From SFWF01 sp045638145 (lineage in GTDB: Bacteria > Bacillota > Clostridia > Oscillospirales > Acutalibacteraceae): 61,068 nt of DNA. The stretch spans positions 1 to 61,068 of the forward strand of contig JAZUAU010000017.1 of assembly GCA_045638145.1 (NCBI GenBank). Direction: 5' to 3'. The notes beneath the pieces are model-generated. The model was given only the letters and a program-made list of their open reading frames with translations, did no database searches and was not told the DNA's origin. Below, piece after piece: positions 51,366 through 58,709 of this stretch. The position numbers were made by a program, and so were the translations under genes. Within the stretch, counting starts at the first letter, position 1, and each line of letters opens with the position of its first letter.

Positions 51366-52889
51366 CTATACCTCCTCGAAATCGATAATATGGTCGCTGT
51401 CGGCAGAAATACCATAGCCTGCAATACGCTTTGCAAGACGGTCAGTTTTAATCTTATAAACAAGACCCATAATCTGAATTGCAATAAGAGGTGTAAGTGC
51501 AACAAGTGCCACAACACCAAACGCATCGGTCATTATATCACCGCCAAGTGCCTGACATACACCAATCGAAAGGGGCAAAAGGAAGGTCGAGGTCATTGGT
51601 CCGCTTGCAACTCCACCCGAGTCAAACGCAATACCGACAAATATTCTAGGCACGAATATCGACATAATAAGGGCGACGGCATAACCGGGAATTATAATCC
51701 ACTCAATCGAAACATTAAATAGAACTCTTGCCATAGCAAGACCGACGCTTATCGCAACGCCTATCGACATGCTGCGGTTCATAGCCTTAACCGAAATTGA
51801 GCCGTTTGTAACATTTTCTACCTGATGGTTTAAAACCTGAATTGCGGGCTCCGCCTTTACTATATAGTAACCAATTAGCATACCTATCGGTATGAGTATC
51901 CATTTATAAGAAAGGGACGCGATTGCTTGACCGAGGAAGGAACCCACGGGGGCAAAGCCTACGTTTACACCGCAGAGGAAAAGTATAAGCCCTATATAGG
52001 TATATACCATACCTACCGCAATTCGCTTTAACTGTCTTTTTCTGTAGCGATGCGTTATGAGCTGAAAAATAAAGAATACCGCAACAACTGGGGCGAGCGA
52101 AATTGCAACCTCGCCGAAATAGTGAGGCAATCCGAAGGCAAAAACCTCTACTACGTCGCGTGTTGTTTCAACAGCAGCAACACCCGATACGGAATAAATC
52201 GCCTCGGTAGGTTTAAAGAAGCAGCCTAGGAGCAAAACGGCAAGAATAGGTCCGATACTTGAAAGTGCAACAAGACCGAAGCTGTCGCTTGCAGAGTTTT
52301 TGTCCGAACGGACCGAGGCAAGCCCTACACCGAGCGCCATTATAAATGGCACCGTCATGGGACCTGTCGTAACTCCGCCCGAGTCAAATGCTACGGCAAG
52401 AAATTCTTTAGGAACAAAGAACGAGCCGCCGATTACAAGCACGTATATTATTATAAGTATTTTTGACAGGTCTATCTGATACTTGATTCTTGCAATCGCA
52501 AAGGCAAGGAAAATTCCCACTCCTACTGCGACTGTCAGAATCAGCGCAATATTCGGTACAGACGGCACCTGCTCTGCCAAAACTTGCAAATCAGGCTCGG
52601 ATATGGTAATTATAACACCCATAACAAAGCCGATTAATACAACGGCAAGAAGTTTTTTTGTTTTCGATAACTCAACACCAATGCCCTCGCCTATCGGGGT
52701 CATTGCCATTTCTGCGCCAAGCTGGAAAAAGCCCATTCCGAAAATGAGCATAATGGCCCCAACAAGGAACATTACCATTGTTCCAAGATCGAGCGGTACT
52801 ATTAGTATACTGATAAGAAGCACTATGCCCGTAATAGGCAAAACTGCCGAAAGGGATTCAAGGGTTTTTTCCCTAAGCTTCGGATTCAA
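51366..52889 (-). CDS. DUF1538-family membrane protein
   Basis: A 507-residue polytopic membrane protein of the DUF1538 family, whose function is not known to me. It is an internal duplication: MGFFQLGAEMAMTPIGEGIG, AVAFDSGGVTTGPMTVPFIM and DSFGLVALSSIGPILAVLLL in the first half correspond to IAFDSGGVASGPMTSTFLLP and DAFGVVALVALTPLIAIQIM in the second. The repeated FDSGGVxxGPMT motif is a likely substrate site. The start is a TTG at 52889 after GAGGTGG. The pairing with a PII-like gene suggests a regulated transporter. Promoter-like TTGTGA/TATTAT with 17-bp spacing lies just upstream. Confidence 0.88.
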   Translation of the reverse strand: MNPKLREKTLESLSAVLPITGIVLLISILIVPLDLGTMVMFLVGAIMLIFGMGFFQLGAEMAMTPIGEGIGVELSKTKKLLAVVLIGFVMGVIITISEPDLQVLAEQVPSVPNIALILTVAVGVGIFLAFAIARIKYQIDLSKILIIIYVLVIGGSFFVPKEFLAVAFDSGGVTTGPMTVPFIMALGVGLASVRSDKNSASDSFGLVALSSIGPILAVLLLGCFFKPTEAIYSVSGVAAVETTRDVVEVFAFGLPHYFGEVAISLAPVVAVFFIFQLITHRYRKRQLKRIAVGMVYTYIGLILFLCGVNVGFAPVGSFLGQAIASLSYKWILIPIGMLIGYYIVKAEPAIQVLNHQVENVTNGSISVKAMNRSMSIGVAISVGLAMARVLFNVSIEWIIIPGYAVALIMSIFVPRIFVGIAFDSGGVASGPMTSTFLLPLSIGVCQALGGDIMTDAFGVVALVALTPLIAIQIMGLVYKIKTDRLAKRIAGYGISADSDHIIDFEEV

Positions 52890-53016
52890 ACGGCCACCTC
52901 TGATTGCAAAATACTATATATTAATAATATCATACTTTTGCAAGTTTCACAACGTTTTTACCCGTAATTTTTTAGTGAAGGAACCACATTTTTAGGGTAC
53001 AATTTTAACAAACGCA

Positions 53017-53352
53017 CTAAAAAGTATTGAACATATCGTTATGACACTGCACCGCAGAGCAATGATCGCTCACCGCCTGTTCGTGAGCACGGATGCTATT
53101 CTCGATAAAAATGCGGTTTTGCTCCTCGGCGATATAATTCCCCACCGTATTATCATTATATGGATATGAAAAGAGCGAGCCTAACAGCACAAGGAAAAAG
53201 TTGTCTCTTTTATTCTTTCGTTTGCAAGACTTTCCCTTTCTTGCGCGCACCTTATAATGTCGATAGCAAATATTGGAAACAAGCTCAATAACCTTTAAAA
53301 GAACAGCCAAGCCAATATAGATAAATAATAAAATCTTAAAAATAACAGACAT
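53017..53352 (-). CDS. hypothetical small membrane protein
   Basis: Not recognised. The 111 residues have an N-terminal membrane span (VIFKILLFIYIGLAVLLKVI, about 3-22), a very basic stretch (HYKVRARKGKSCKRKNKRDN), a second weakly hydrophobic segment (FFLVLLGSLFSYPY) and a polar C-terminus with two cysteines. ATG 53352 follows AGGAG, 8 bp away; an upstream in-frame start at 53373 overlaps that site. No functional clue from neighbours. Confidence 0.68.
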   Translation of the reverse strand: MSVIFKILLFIYIGLAVLLKVIELVSNICYRHYKVRARKGKSCKRKNKRDNFFLVLLGSLFSYPYNDNTVGNYIAEEQNRIFIENSIRAHEQAVSDHCSAVQCHNDMFNTF

Positions 53353-53427
53353 AATAAAAACTCCTTTTCTCATTCTACCTATATATTAAGCCAAAGAAAA
53401 AGAGATTTGGGATTATTGAAAGAAAAT

Positions 53428-53452
53428 AAGCCGAGGTTATAAGCCTCGACTT
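53428..53452 (-). terminator. terminator after the 172-residue membrane protein gene
   Basis: CGAGG/CCTCG stem extended by AAG/CTT pairing, a small loop, then TTATTTTC on the minus strand. Confidence 0.7.
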
Positions 53453-53458
53453 GTTTTA

Positions 53459-53977
53459 CTATGCTTCTTTATCGGAATAATAAACCTTAATTTCATCATA
53501 CTCGTAATCTTGAAGTAATATGACCGGCAGATCGTCTGCTTTTTCAATGCGGCGTCCCTCCTCTAGAACAACCCATTCTCTCACTTTAATATCGTACTCT
53601 TTAACCGAAATCCAAATACCGTTTTCGGCTTCGGTACGACAACAAGCGCGTTTAAACTCGTTATGATCAAAAATAATAATTTCGGTTTCCGGATCAATAT
53701 CGTCAAATTTCTTATTCTTTACGTAATCACTTATTGCAGGGTACATACGCATTATTGGGATTAAAATAATAAGCGAAAAAACCAAAGTTGAAATAGCAGA
53801 AACAGCCATGATCGAAAGCGGAACTATCGCAATCGCCCAATCACTTTGCGTGTATTGCGAAAACTCTTTGTCACCCGTCATACCGTCCGTGGCAAAGAAC
53901 ATATAAAAAAGAACCAATAAACTGATCATCATACCTATAAAACAGATTTTTGTTCTCTTATCTTTAAAGTGAAACAT
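53459..53977 (-). CDS. hypothetical two-span membrane protein
   Basis: Not recognised. The 172 residues start MFHFKDKRTKICFIGMMISL with membrane spans at about 11-31 (ICFIGMMISLLVLFYMFFAT) and 49-76 (IVPLSIMAVSAISTLVFSLI), then a cytoplasmic domain of about 90 residues of beta-rich appearance (ETEIIIFDHNEFKRACCRTE, GIWISVKEYDIKVREWVVLE). ATG 53977 follows GGAGG. It is next to the tRNA cluster and is not obviously co-transcribed with anything else. Confidence 0.75.
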   Translation of the reverse strand: MFHFKDKRTKICFIGMMISLLVLFYMFFATDGMTGDKEFSQYTQSDWAIAIVPLSIMAVSAISTLVFSLIILIPIMRMYPAISDYVKNKKFDDIDPETEIIIFDHNEFKRACCRTEAENGIWISVKEYDIKVREWVVLEEGRRIEKADDLPVILLQDYEYDEIKVYYSDKEA

Positions 53978-54039
53978 AATATATTTGCCTCCAATCATAA
54001 GATCGAAAAACTAACGTAGGCTAGCTGCTTTCTTCTCAT

Positions 54040-54115
54040 TGGTGGACCCGAGGAGGATTGAACTCCCGACCTTACGGATGCGAACCGTACGCTCTCCCAG
54101 CTGAGCTACGGGCCC
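54040..54115 (-). tRNA. tRNA-Ala (anticodon CGC)
   Basis: 76 nt with encoded CCA. Acceptor GGGCCCG pairs with CGGGTCC, including the Ala identity pair G3-U70; D-stem GCTC/GAGC; anticodon stem TACGG/CCGTA with loop TTCGCAT (anticodon CGC, codon GCG). T-arm GGGAG TTCAATC CTCCT. Confidence 0.93.
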
Positions 54116-54199
54116 ATTTCATAACTATTATATTACCGCATACTAAATAATTCAACATATTTTTAGACCCTCTCGGGTTCGACTCCCTATTCATTACAA

Positions 54200-54244
54200 A
54201 AAATAGAAGAAGCACAAGCCTTTCGGATGTGCTTCTTCTATTTT
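54200..54244 (-). terminator. terminator after tRNA-Trp
   Basis: Perfect 17-bp stem AAAATAGAAGAAGCACA (54200-54216) with TGTGCTTCTTCTATTTT (54228-54244), followed on the minus strand by TTTTTTG. It touches the tRNA 3' end and separates tRNA-Trp from tRNA-Ala. Confidence 0.9.
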
Positions 54245-54317
54245 GGCAGGGGCGGAAGGAGTCGAACCCTCTTTGACGGTTTTGGAGACCGCTGTTAAAC
54301 CGTTTAACTACGCCCCT
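54244..54317 (-). tRNA. tRNA-Trp (anticodon CCA)
   Basis: 74 nt with CCA. Acceptor AGGGGCG pairs with CGCCCCT, anticodon stem GCGGT/ACCGT, loop CTCCAAA with anticodon CCA; T-loop TTCGACT. The body closely matches typical bacterial tRNA-Trp. Confidence 0.93.
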
Positions 54318-54333
54318 TTATACTGTTTGGAAA

Positions 54334-54410
54334 TGGTGGGCCAACAGGGACTCGAACCCCGGACCGACCGGTTATGAGCCGGTTGCTCTAACCAACTGAG
54401 CTATTGGCCC
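54334..54410 (-). tRNA. tRNA with anticodon CAT (Met elongator or Ile2)
   Basis: 77 nt with CCA. Acceptor GGGCCAA/TTGGCCC, D-arm GCTCAGTTGGTTAGAGC, anticodon stem ACCGG/CCGGT, loop CTCATAA (CAT). It is not the initiator, since the acceptor 1-72 pair is matched. Whether the C34 is lysidinylated (Ile2) cannot be decided by eye; Met elongator seems a little more likely. Confidence 0.88.
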
Positions 54411-54434
54411 AAACAGAAAATCACAGTAATTGAT

Positions 54435-54462
54435 ATTATATCACATTTTCAAAAGATGTCAA
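54435..54462 (-). promoter_or_regulatory. promoter of the Met-Trp-Ala tRNA cluster
   Basis: Minus-strand TTGACA (54457-54462), 16-bp spacer and TATAAT (54435-54440), 24 bp upstream of the tRNA-Met/Ile2 5' end. Confidence 0.85.
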
Positions 54463-54493
54463 TATATTTTTTTGAAATACAGCAATAAATTTC

Positions 54494-54522
54494 TTGACAT
54501 TCTACCTATATATAAATATAAT
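54494..54522 (+). promoter_or_regulatory. promoter of tRNA-Ser
   Basis: TTGACA (54494-54499), 17-bp spacer, TATAAT (54517-54522), 21 bp upstream of the tRNA-Ser 5' end: a perfect consensus promoter, divergent from the other tRNA promoter. Confidence 0.9.
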
Positions 54523-54543
54523 AAATAGGCACGTAAAATATAC

Positions 54544-54633
54544 GGAGCGATATCGAAGTGGTCATAACGAGCCTGACTCGAAATCAGGTAATCCCTCACG
54601 GGACCGAGGGTTCGAATCCCTCTCGCTCCGCCA
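54544..54633 (+). tRNA. tRNA-Ser (anticodon CGA)
   Basis: 90 nt with CCA and a long variable arm (class II). Acceptor GGAGCGA/TCGCTCC, anticodon stem CCTGA/TCAGG with loop CTCGAAA (anticodon CGA, codon UCG), variable hairpin around ATCCCTCACGGGA, T-arm GAGGG TTCGAAT CCCTC. Confidence 0.93.
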
Positions 54634-54639
54634 GAAAAA
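54616..54639 (+). repeat. direct repeat, copy A (tRNA-Ser 3' end)
   Basis: 24 bp, from ATCCCTCTCGCTCCGCCA through AGAAAAA, covering the 3' end of tRNA-Ser plus 6 nt. The identical sequence recurs at 54817-54840. A duplicated tRNA 3' end is the usual mark of an integration site. Confidence 0.9.
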
Positions 54640-54676
54640 TGAGCCGAGCCGCAAGGTTGGGCTCATTTTGTTTTTC
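54636..54676 (+). terminator. terminator after tRNA-Ser
   Basis: AAAATGAGCC and GGCTCATTTT arms with a short GC-rich centre, followed by GTTTTT. Confidence 0.82.
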
Positions 54677-54816
54677 AGTAAATCAGGGATGAGAACCCTC
54701 GGGTTCGTCGGAGCGGGCAAAAATGCGCGATAGCATTTTTGAACCGTGGAGTCGGCAGCACGAAGGTTTTGCCGTTAACCGCTCGGAGCGGTCGGCATAA
54801 ACCGAGAGCGCACCGT

Positions 54817-54840
54817 ATCCCTCTCGCTCCGCCAGAAAAA
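54817..54840 (+). repeat. direct repeat, copy B (tRNA-Ser 3'-end duplicate)
   Basis: Exact 24-bp copy of 54616-54639, 201 bp downstream, without the rest of a tRNA. The bases between the copies (54640-54816) hold a terminator and GC-rich sequence without a gene. Confidence 0.9.
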
Positions 54841-54869
54841 ACGACTTGCCAAAACAAGTCGTTTTTTTT
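54836..54869 (+). terminator. terminator hairpin after repeat copy B
   Basis: AAACGACTTG and CAAGTCGTTT arms with a 5-6 nt loop and a long T-run. Confidence 0.88.
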
Positions 54870-54996
54870 AATGAAATTCGCCCTACGGCGAGTGAAATAG
54901 CTATGCCGTGAAATACGCTTTCGCGTATGAAATATTTGCTTTGCAAATGTTAATGTGAATTTTATTTCACTTTCTGCAAAAGCAGAAAATTTCATT
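54870..54996. mobile_element. MITE-like hairpin-rich intergenic element
   Basis: About 127 bp bounded by terminal inverted repeats AATGAAATT (54870-54878) and AATTTCATT (54988-54996). Inside, small stem-loops (CGCCctacGGCG, TACGCtttcGCGTA, ATTTGCtttGCAAAT, TTCTGCaaaaGCAGAA) are separated by GAAAT or ATTTC words. There is no coding capacity. The layout fits a non-autonomous palindromic repeat. Confidence 0.55.
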
Positions 54997-55023
54997 GACA
55001 TCTTATAACGTTTGAGTTATATA
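54995..55023 (+). promoter_or_regulatory. promoter of the second Gfo/Idh gene
   Basis: TTGACA (54995-55000), 17-bp spacer, TATATA (55018-55023), 51 bp before the ATG. The -35 overlaps the last two bases of the MITE-like element. A GTAAT half-site begins 7 nt after the -10, as at the first Gfo/Idh gene. Confidence 0.82.
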
Positions 55024-55074
55024 AAAGATGTAATATTAGTCTAGCTTTACCATTTATATACGGAGGGAATCAAA

Positions 55075-56115
55075 ATGGACAAGATCATTTGTTTAGGTGT
55101 TATCGGAGCGGGTGCTTTTTCGAATTCTCATCTTGCGGGAATCGGTCTTTCAAAGAATTGCAAGGTTGTTGCTATTGCGGATATAGATATTAAAAAAGCA
55201 AAGGCAAGGGCTGCACAATATAACATACCAGACTATTACGAGGATTACAACGAGCTTCTTGCTCGCGACGATATCGACGCTGTTACCCTTCCTCTTCCCG
55301 ACCAGGAGCACTGCGTTGTCGCTTGCGACGCTATGAGAGCAGGAAAGCATGTTCTCTGCGAAAAGCCCATGGCTCTTGACCTTGAGGAATGTAAAGAAAT
55401 GATTCGGGTTGCTCGCGAGACAGGCGTTCAGCTTATGGTTGGTCAGATTGGCCGCTATACTCCCGCTTTTGTAAAAGCAAAGGAGCTGCTTGAAGCAGGC
55501 GTTATCGGCGATCTTTTCTTCATTGAATCTGAATATGCACATGACTATTCAAAGATTCCAGGCTCTGCTTACGGAAACAATACGATTCCGTGGAGAAAGA
55601 CACCTGAGCGTGAGCCTATTCTCGGTGGCGGATGCCACGCACTAGACCTTATCAGAATGATTGCGGGAGACCCTGAAGAGGTTTTCTCTTATGCTAATAA
55701 CAAGTCCCTCACCGATTGGCCGATTCACGACACTTCTATTTCTATTATGAAGTTCGATAATGGCGTTATCGGTAAGGTGTTTAACTCTCACGGCTGTAAA
55801 CGTGCTTACACAATGCGCTCTTGCCTCTACGGTACCAAGGGAACAATTATATTTGACAACACCTCGGCTAATATTACCCTTTTCAAGGAGGATATGATTG
55901 AGGGTATGGACACAAGAACTATGTCCGTTACCATTCCGATTTCTATAAACAACCACAACTTTGCCGCAGAGGTTACCGATTTCTGCAACGCAATTCTCGA
56001 GAACAGACCCGTTATTACCGACGGTGTTTCGGGTGCTAAGACTGTTGCTCTCGGTGTTGCTATTATCGAATCCTTCACCACCGGCAAGCCCGTAAAGCCC
56101 GACTACAACTATTAA
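55075..56115 (+). CDS. Gfo/Idh/MocA-family NAD(P)-dependent oxidoreductase, copy 2
   Basis: Paralogue of the gene at 37260-38303. The 346 residues have the Rossmann motif LGVIGAGAFSNSHLAGIG, HVLCEKPMALDLEECKEMI, VGQIGRYTPAFVKAKELLEA and ILGGGCHALDLIRMIAGDPE. From about residue 60 onward the two proteins are nearly the same, with long identical blocks (such as SLTDWPIHDTSIS and RSCLYGTKGT), while the first 60 residues, which bind the cofactor, differ more. ATG follows GGAGGG. It is a single-gene unit between the tRNA/MITE region and yfhO. The substrate is unknown; probably the same or a closely related sugar derivative as copy 1. Confidence 0.93.
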   Translation: MDKIICLGVIGAGAFSNSHLAGIGLSKNCKVVAIADIDIKKAKARAAQYNIPDYYEDYNELLARDDIDAVTLPLPDQEHCVVACDAMRAGKHVLCEKPMALDLEECKEMIRVARETGVQLMVGQIGRYTPAFVKAKELLEAGVIGDLFFIESEYAHDYSKIPGSAYGNNTIPWRKTPEREPILGGGCHALDLIRMIAGDPEEVFSYANNKSLTDWPIHDTSISIMKFDNGVIGKVFNSHGCKRAYTMRSCLYGTKGTIIFDNTSANITLFKEDMIEGMDTRTMSVTIPISINNHNFAAEVTDFCNAILENRPVITDGVSGAKTVALGVAIIESFTTGKPVKPDYNY

Positions 56116-56127
56116 TCCTAAATCAAA

Positions 56128-56155
56128 TAAAGGACTGCGCTGGCAGTCCTTTTTG
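56128..56155 (+). terminator. terminator after Gfo/Idh copy 2
   Basis: AAAGGACTGC and GCAGTCCTTT form a 10-bp stem with a 4-nt loop, followed by TTG after the T-run. Confidence 0.9.
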
Positions 56156-58618
56156 TTATTCTGTTATTTCAATAATATCATCTATATTTTTGGGTTCCTT
56201 CCACGTTTCCAGTAACTCGTCGCCCTCGGGGTATTCAGGGATTTTCGGCTTTCTGAGCGAAAAGTAGACCATATAGGCTATTAGCACCAAAAGCGCGGCA
56301 GATGAAATTATAATTCCCGTTTTAAGACCGGGTGTTTCATATTCGAAAACTATGGTGCTCTCGCCTGCTTTTACCGGCACCGCCATAAAGCCCATATTTA
56401 CATCCTCAATAACTACCTCTTCGCCGTTAACGTAGGCGCGCCAGCCCTCGTCATAGGGAATTGAAAAGAAAACGAGGGTTTCCTTTCCTCTTGTAACGGT
56501 GGCACGGAAGCTGTTTTTGCCCGTTGTGAAGGAGGTTGCGGCGGTCTCTCTACGCTTTTCGCAGTCCTCTACCATCGAAGAGTTTGAAAGATATAAGCTA
56601 TTGCCGCTACCGTAATATTCTTCAATGCTTTGGAACATATGACCGTATTTTTTAACCTGAAAAGGACTCAGCACGATTGCTTTAAGCATCAGCTTTGCCT
56701 TGTCGCTTGTATAATACTTTTCGTACTCATCCTCGGTCACATAAATATCATAAGAAAATCCGTAAGGGATATAGTTTGCGTTTTCATAAATATCAAAGCC
56801 CTGCTGGGTGTCTATATAGTTAAAACCAAACATTTTTGTCCTTCCGTTCTCATCAACGAAGGCTTCTCCGCCTTTTCTCGCAACGAGGTATTTAACCGAA
56901 CAGAGTGAGCGGATGGGATAAGAATCCTCCTTCGGACGGCTTGCAACACCTCTCTGCTCGCCAATAAAGGTATAAAACTTTGTAACAGAGGTCGGGACTA
57001 TAGAATGGAAGCAGTTTATGCTCGAATAGCCGAGGAACATTGCCGTATTATCAACGCCCGAATAAACGTCGATTCGGTAGGTGTCGGGGTCGCCAGGCAA
57101 TGTGAGATCACTTTCAATAAGGTTATCTATCATTTCCTCATTGCTGTAGGAATGCTGCTTGCCCCAGAGGATGAAGCAGTTTGCATAGATAATAGATATA
57201 ACTGCAACGGCAATAACCGAGCTTTGTAAAAACTTTTTGAAATTAAGCTTTCTAAGATATAAAAGAAGTGCCAGCACAAGCAGTCCGCAAACCGCAATCA
57301 GCACCGTAACGATAAAGCGTGTGCGATACATTGGATTCTTTGGGTCGGTAAAAAGACCGATTATAATTTCCTCTGAATCCGCCTTTTTCTGTGGGAAAAG
57401 ACCGATAACGAGGGCAATTCCAAGGGTTATTGCCGAAACGGAAATAAAGGGCTTTCTCCAATCGATTTCGCTTTCCTCGATAGCCAAAACTGTGGCAAGG
57501 CACATCATAAGAATAGGCATATAAAACCATCGGGCATAGTATGCGTCGTTGAACATATAAAACGCAGAATTCAGTATTGGAACCATTGCCATAACGGCAG
57601 AGGTGATAATAATTCGCTTTATCCAATGGCCACGCTTTGCCTTGCACCACGCAAAGACACCCCCCATGCTGAATACAGGCATCCATGCACCGAGAGAAGA
57701 CCACTTAACCTCCGACTTCGGGAAGAAAACAGGACGGGCAGGAAGATCGGGTGGGAAGAAGAAAATCTCGAAAACGTTTGCATAAATGCTTTCTTTTCCG
57801 TACAGAAGCGAATTCCAGCCCAAAGTTATATTGTCTACTCTGTCTGCCCCTGCGATTGCACGGTAGGAAGGCAAAAGGATAAAGGCGGCAAGCAGGATTC
57901 CAAGTATTACCTCAAAGAATATCCAAAGTATCAGTGTCCAGTGGGGTTTTACCGCCTTTGAAATAAGGCGAATTACCATATAGATAACACCGAAAACGAG
58001 CATTCCTACAAAGAAGAAATAGTTTACAATAGCCGAGAGTGCAACTACAATTGCAAAGACACCACGGCGATTTTCGGTTATAAGATATTCAAAGCTTAGT
58101 AGTAGCAGCGGAAAAAAGATAAGCGGCTCGTGGAAATGGTTAAAGAAAATATTATAAACCGAAAAACCCGAAAAGGCATAAAGCATTGCGCCAATCTGCG
58201 CCGTCAAGGGATTTTTTGCAAATCTGTTCAGATAAAAATATGCGGTGAGTGCACAACATCCGAACTTTAAAATAAGCAGCGGTCCCATTAGGAAGGGCAC
58301 AAACGAATTCGGAAAAGGAATTGTCAGCCAGAAAAAGGGGCTGCCAAGCAGATAAAATGTGTATGAGCCGATGAAATTAGCACCGAGGTCGGTAGTAAAG
58401 CTCCAACCCATTTCGCCGTTGCGAACAGCATTGTGTGCAAGTTGATAAAAGGGTATCTGCTGAACGTTAAAATCACCGAAGAATAAGAAATATCCTCCGT
58501 CGAGTATCATATAGGGCACAAAAAAACAGGCGGCACACAGCATCGCCGTCAGAAAAATACTTAAACCCCCTCCCTTTTCCTTGGGGCAAATATTTCTTTT
58601 CGCCTCGCTAAAGGTCAT
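56156..58618 (-). CDS. YfhO-family polytopic membrane protein
   Basis: Large membrane protein (about 821 residues) of the bacterial YfhO family, GT-C-like proteins involved in cell-surface glycopolymer modification in Firmicutes. An N-terminal span (FLTAMLCAACFFVPYMI) leads into the first loop GGYFLFFGDFNVQQIPFYQL and many further spans to about residue 480, then an extracytoplasmic region with RIDVYSGVDNTAMFLGYSSI and a terminal beta domain (FFSIPYDEGWRAYVNGEEV), and a last span before an acidic tail. Tandem ATGs at 58621 and 58618 follow GAGG; I use the second. It is monocistronic, in convergence with Gfo/Idh copy 2. Confidence 0.88.
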   Translation of the reverse strand: MTFSEAKRNICPKEKGGGLSIFLTAMLCAACFFVPYMILDGGYFLFFGDFNVQQIPFYQLAHNAVRNGEMGWSFTTDLGANFIGSYTFYLLGSPFFWLTIPFPNSFVPFLMGPLLILKFGCCALTAYFYLNRFAKNPLTAQIGAMLYAFSGFSVYNIFFNHFHEPLIFFPLLLLSFEYLITENRRGVFAIVVALSAIVNYFFFVGMLVFGVIYMVIRLISKAVKPHWTLILWIFFEVILGILLAAFILLPSYRAIAGADRVDNITLGWNSLLYGKESIYANVFEIFFFPPDLPARPVFFPKSEVKWSSLGAWMPVFSMGGVFAWCKAKRGHWIKRIIITSAVMAMVPILNSAFYMFNDAYYARWFYMPILMMCLATVLAIEESEIDWRKPFISVSAITLGIALVIGLFPQKKADSEEIIIGLFTDPKNPMYRTRFIVTVLIAVCGLLVLALLLYLRKLNFKKFLQSSVIAVAVISIIYANCFILWGKQHSYSNEEMIDNLIESDLTLPGDPDTYRIDVYSGVDNTAMFLGYSSINCFHSIVPTSVTKFYTFIGEQRGVASRPKEDSYPIRSLCSVKYLVARKGGEAFVDENGRTKMFGFNYIDTQQGFDIYENANYIPYGFSYDIYVTEDEYEKYYTSDKAKLMLKAIVLSPFQVKKYGHMFQSIEEYYGSGNSLYLSNSSMVEDCEKRRETAATSFTTGKNSFRATVTRGKETLVFFSIPYDEGWRAYVNGEEVVIEDVNMGFMAVPVKAGESTIVFEYETPGLKTGIIISSAALLVLIAYMVYFSLRKPKIPEYPEGDELLETWKEPKNIDDIIEITE

Positions 58619-58647
58619 CATTTTCGCCTCGCTTCCCAAAATTCTAT

Positions 58648-58681
58648 TTGATATTATAACATTTGATGCTATAATAGTCAA
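58648..58681. promoter_or_regulatory. overlapping divergent promoters for yfhO and the YfbR-like gene
   Basis: Plus strand: TTGATA (58648-58653), 16-bp spacer, TATAAT (58670-58675). Minus strand: TTGACT (58676-58681), 17-bp spacer, TATAAT (58653-58658). The two promoters occupy nearly the same 34 bp, so polymerases should exclude each other. Confidence 0.75.
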
Positions 58682-58709
58682 TGAAGCAAATATTTTCGGA
58701 GGACATATT

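Noticed and set aside
54494..54733. 79-codon frame across tRNA-Ser
   Set aside because: It runs through a tRNA gene and its promoter and has no coding support.
54675..55001. 108- and 87-codon minus-strand frames
   Set aside because: They cover the repeat copy, a terminator and the MITE-like element; no ribosome binding site or recognisable protein.
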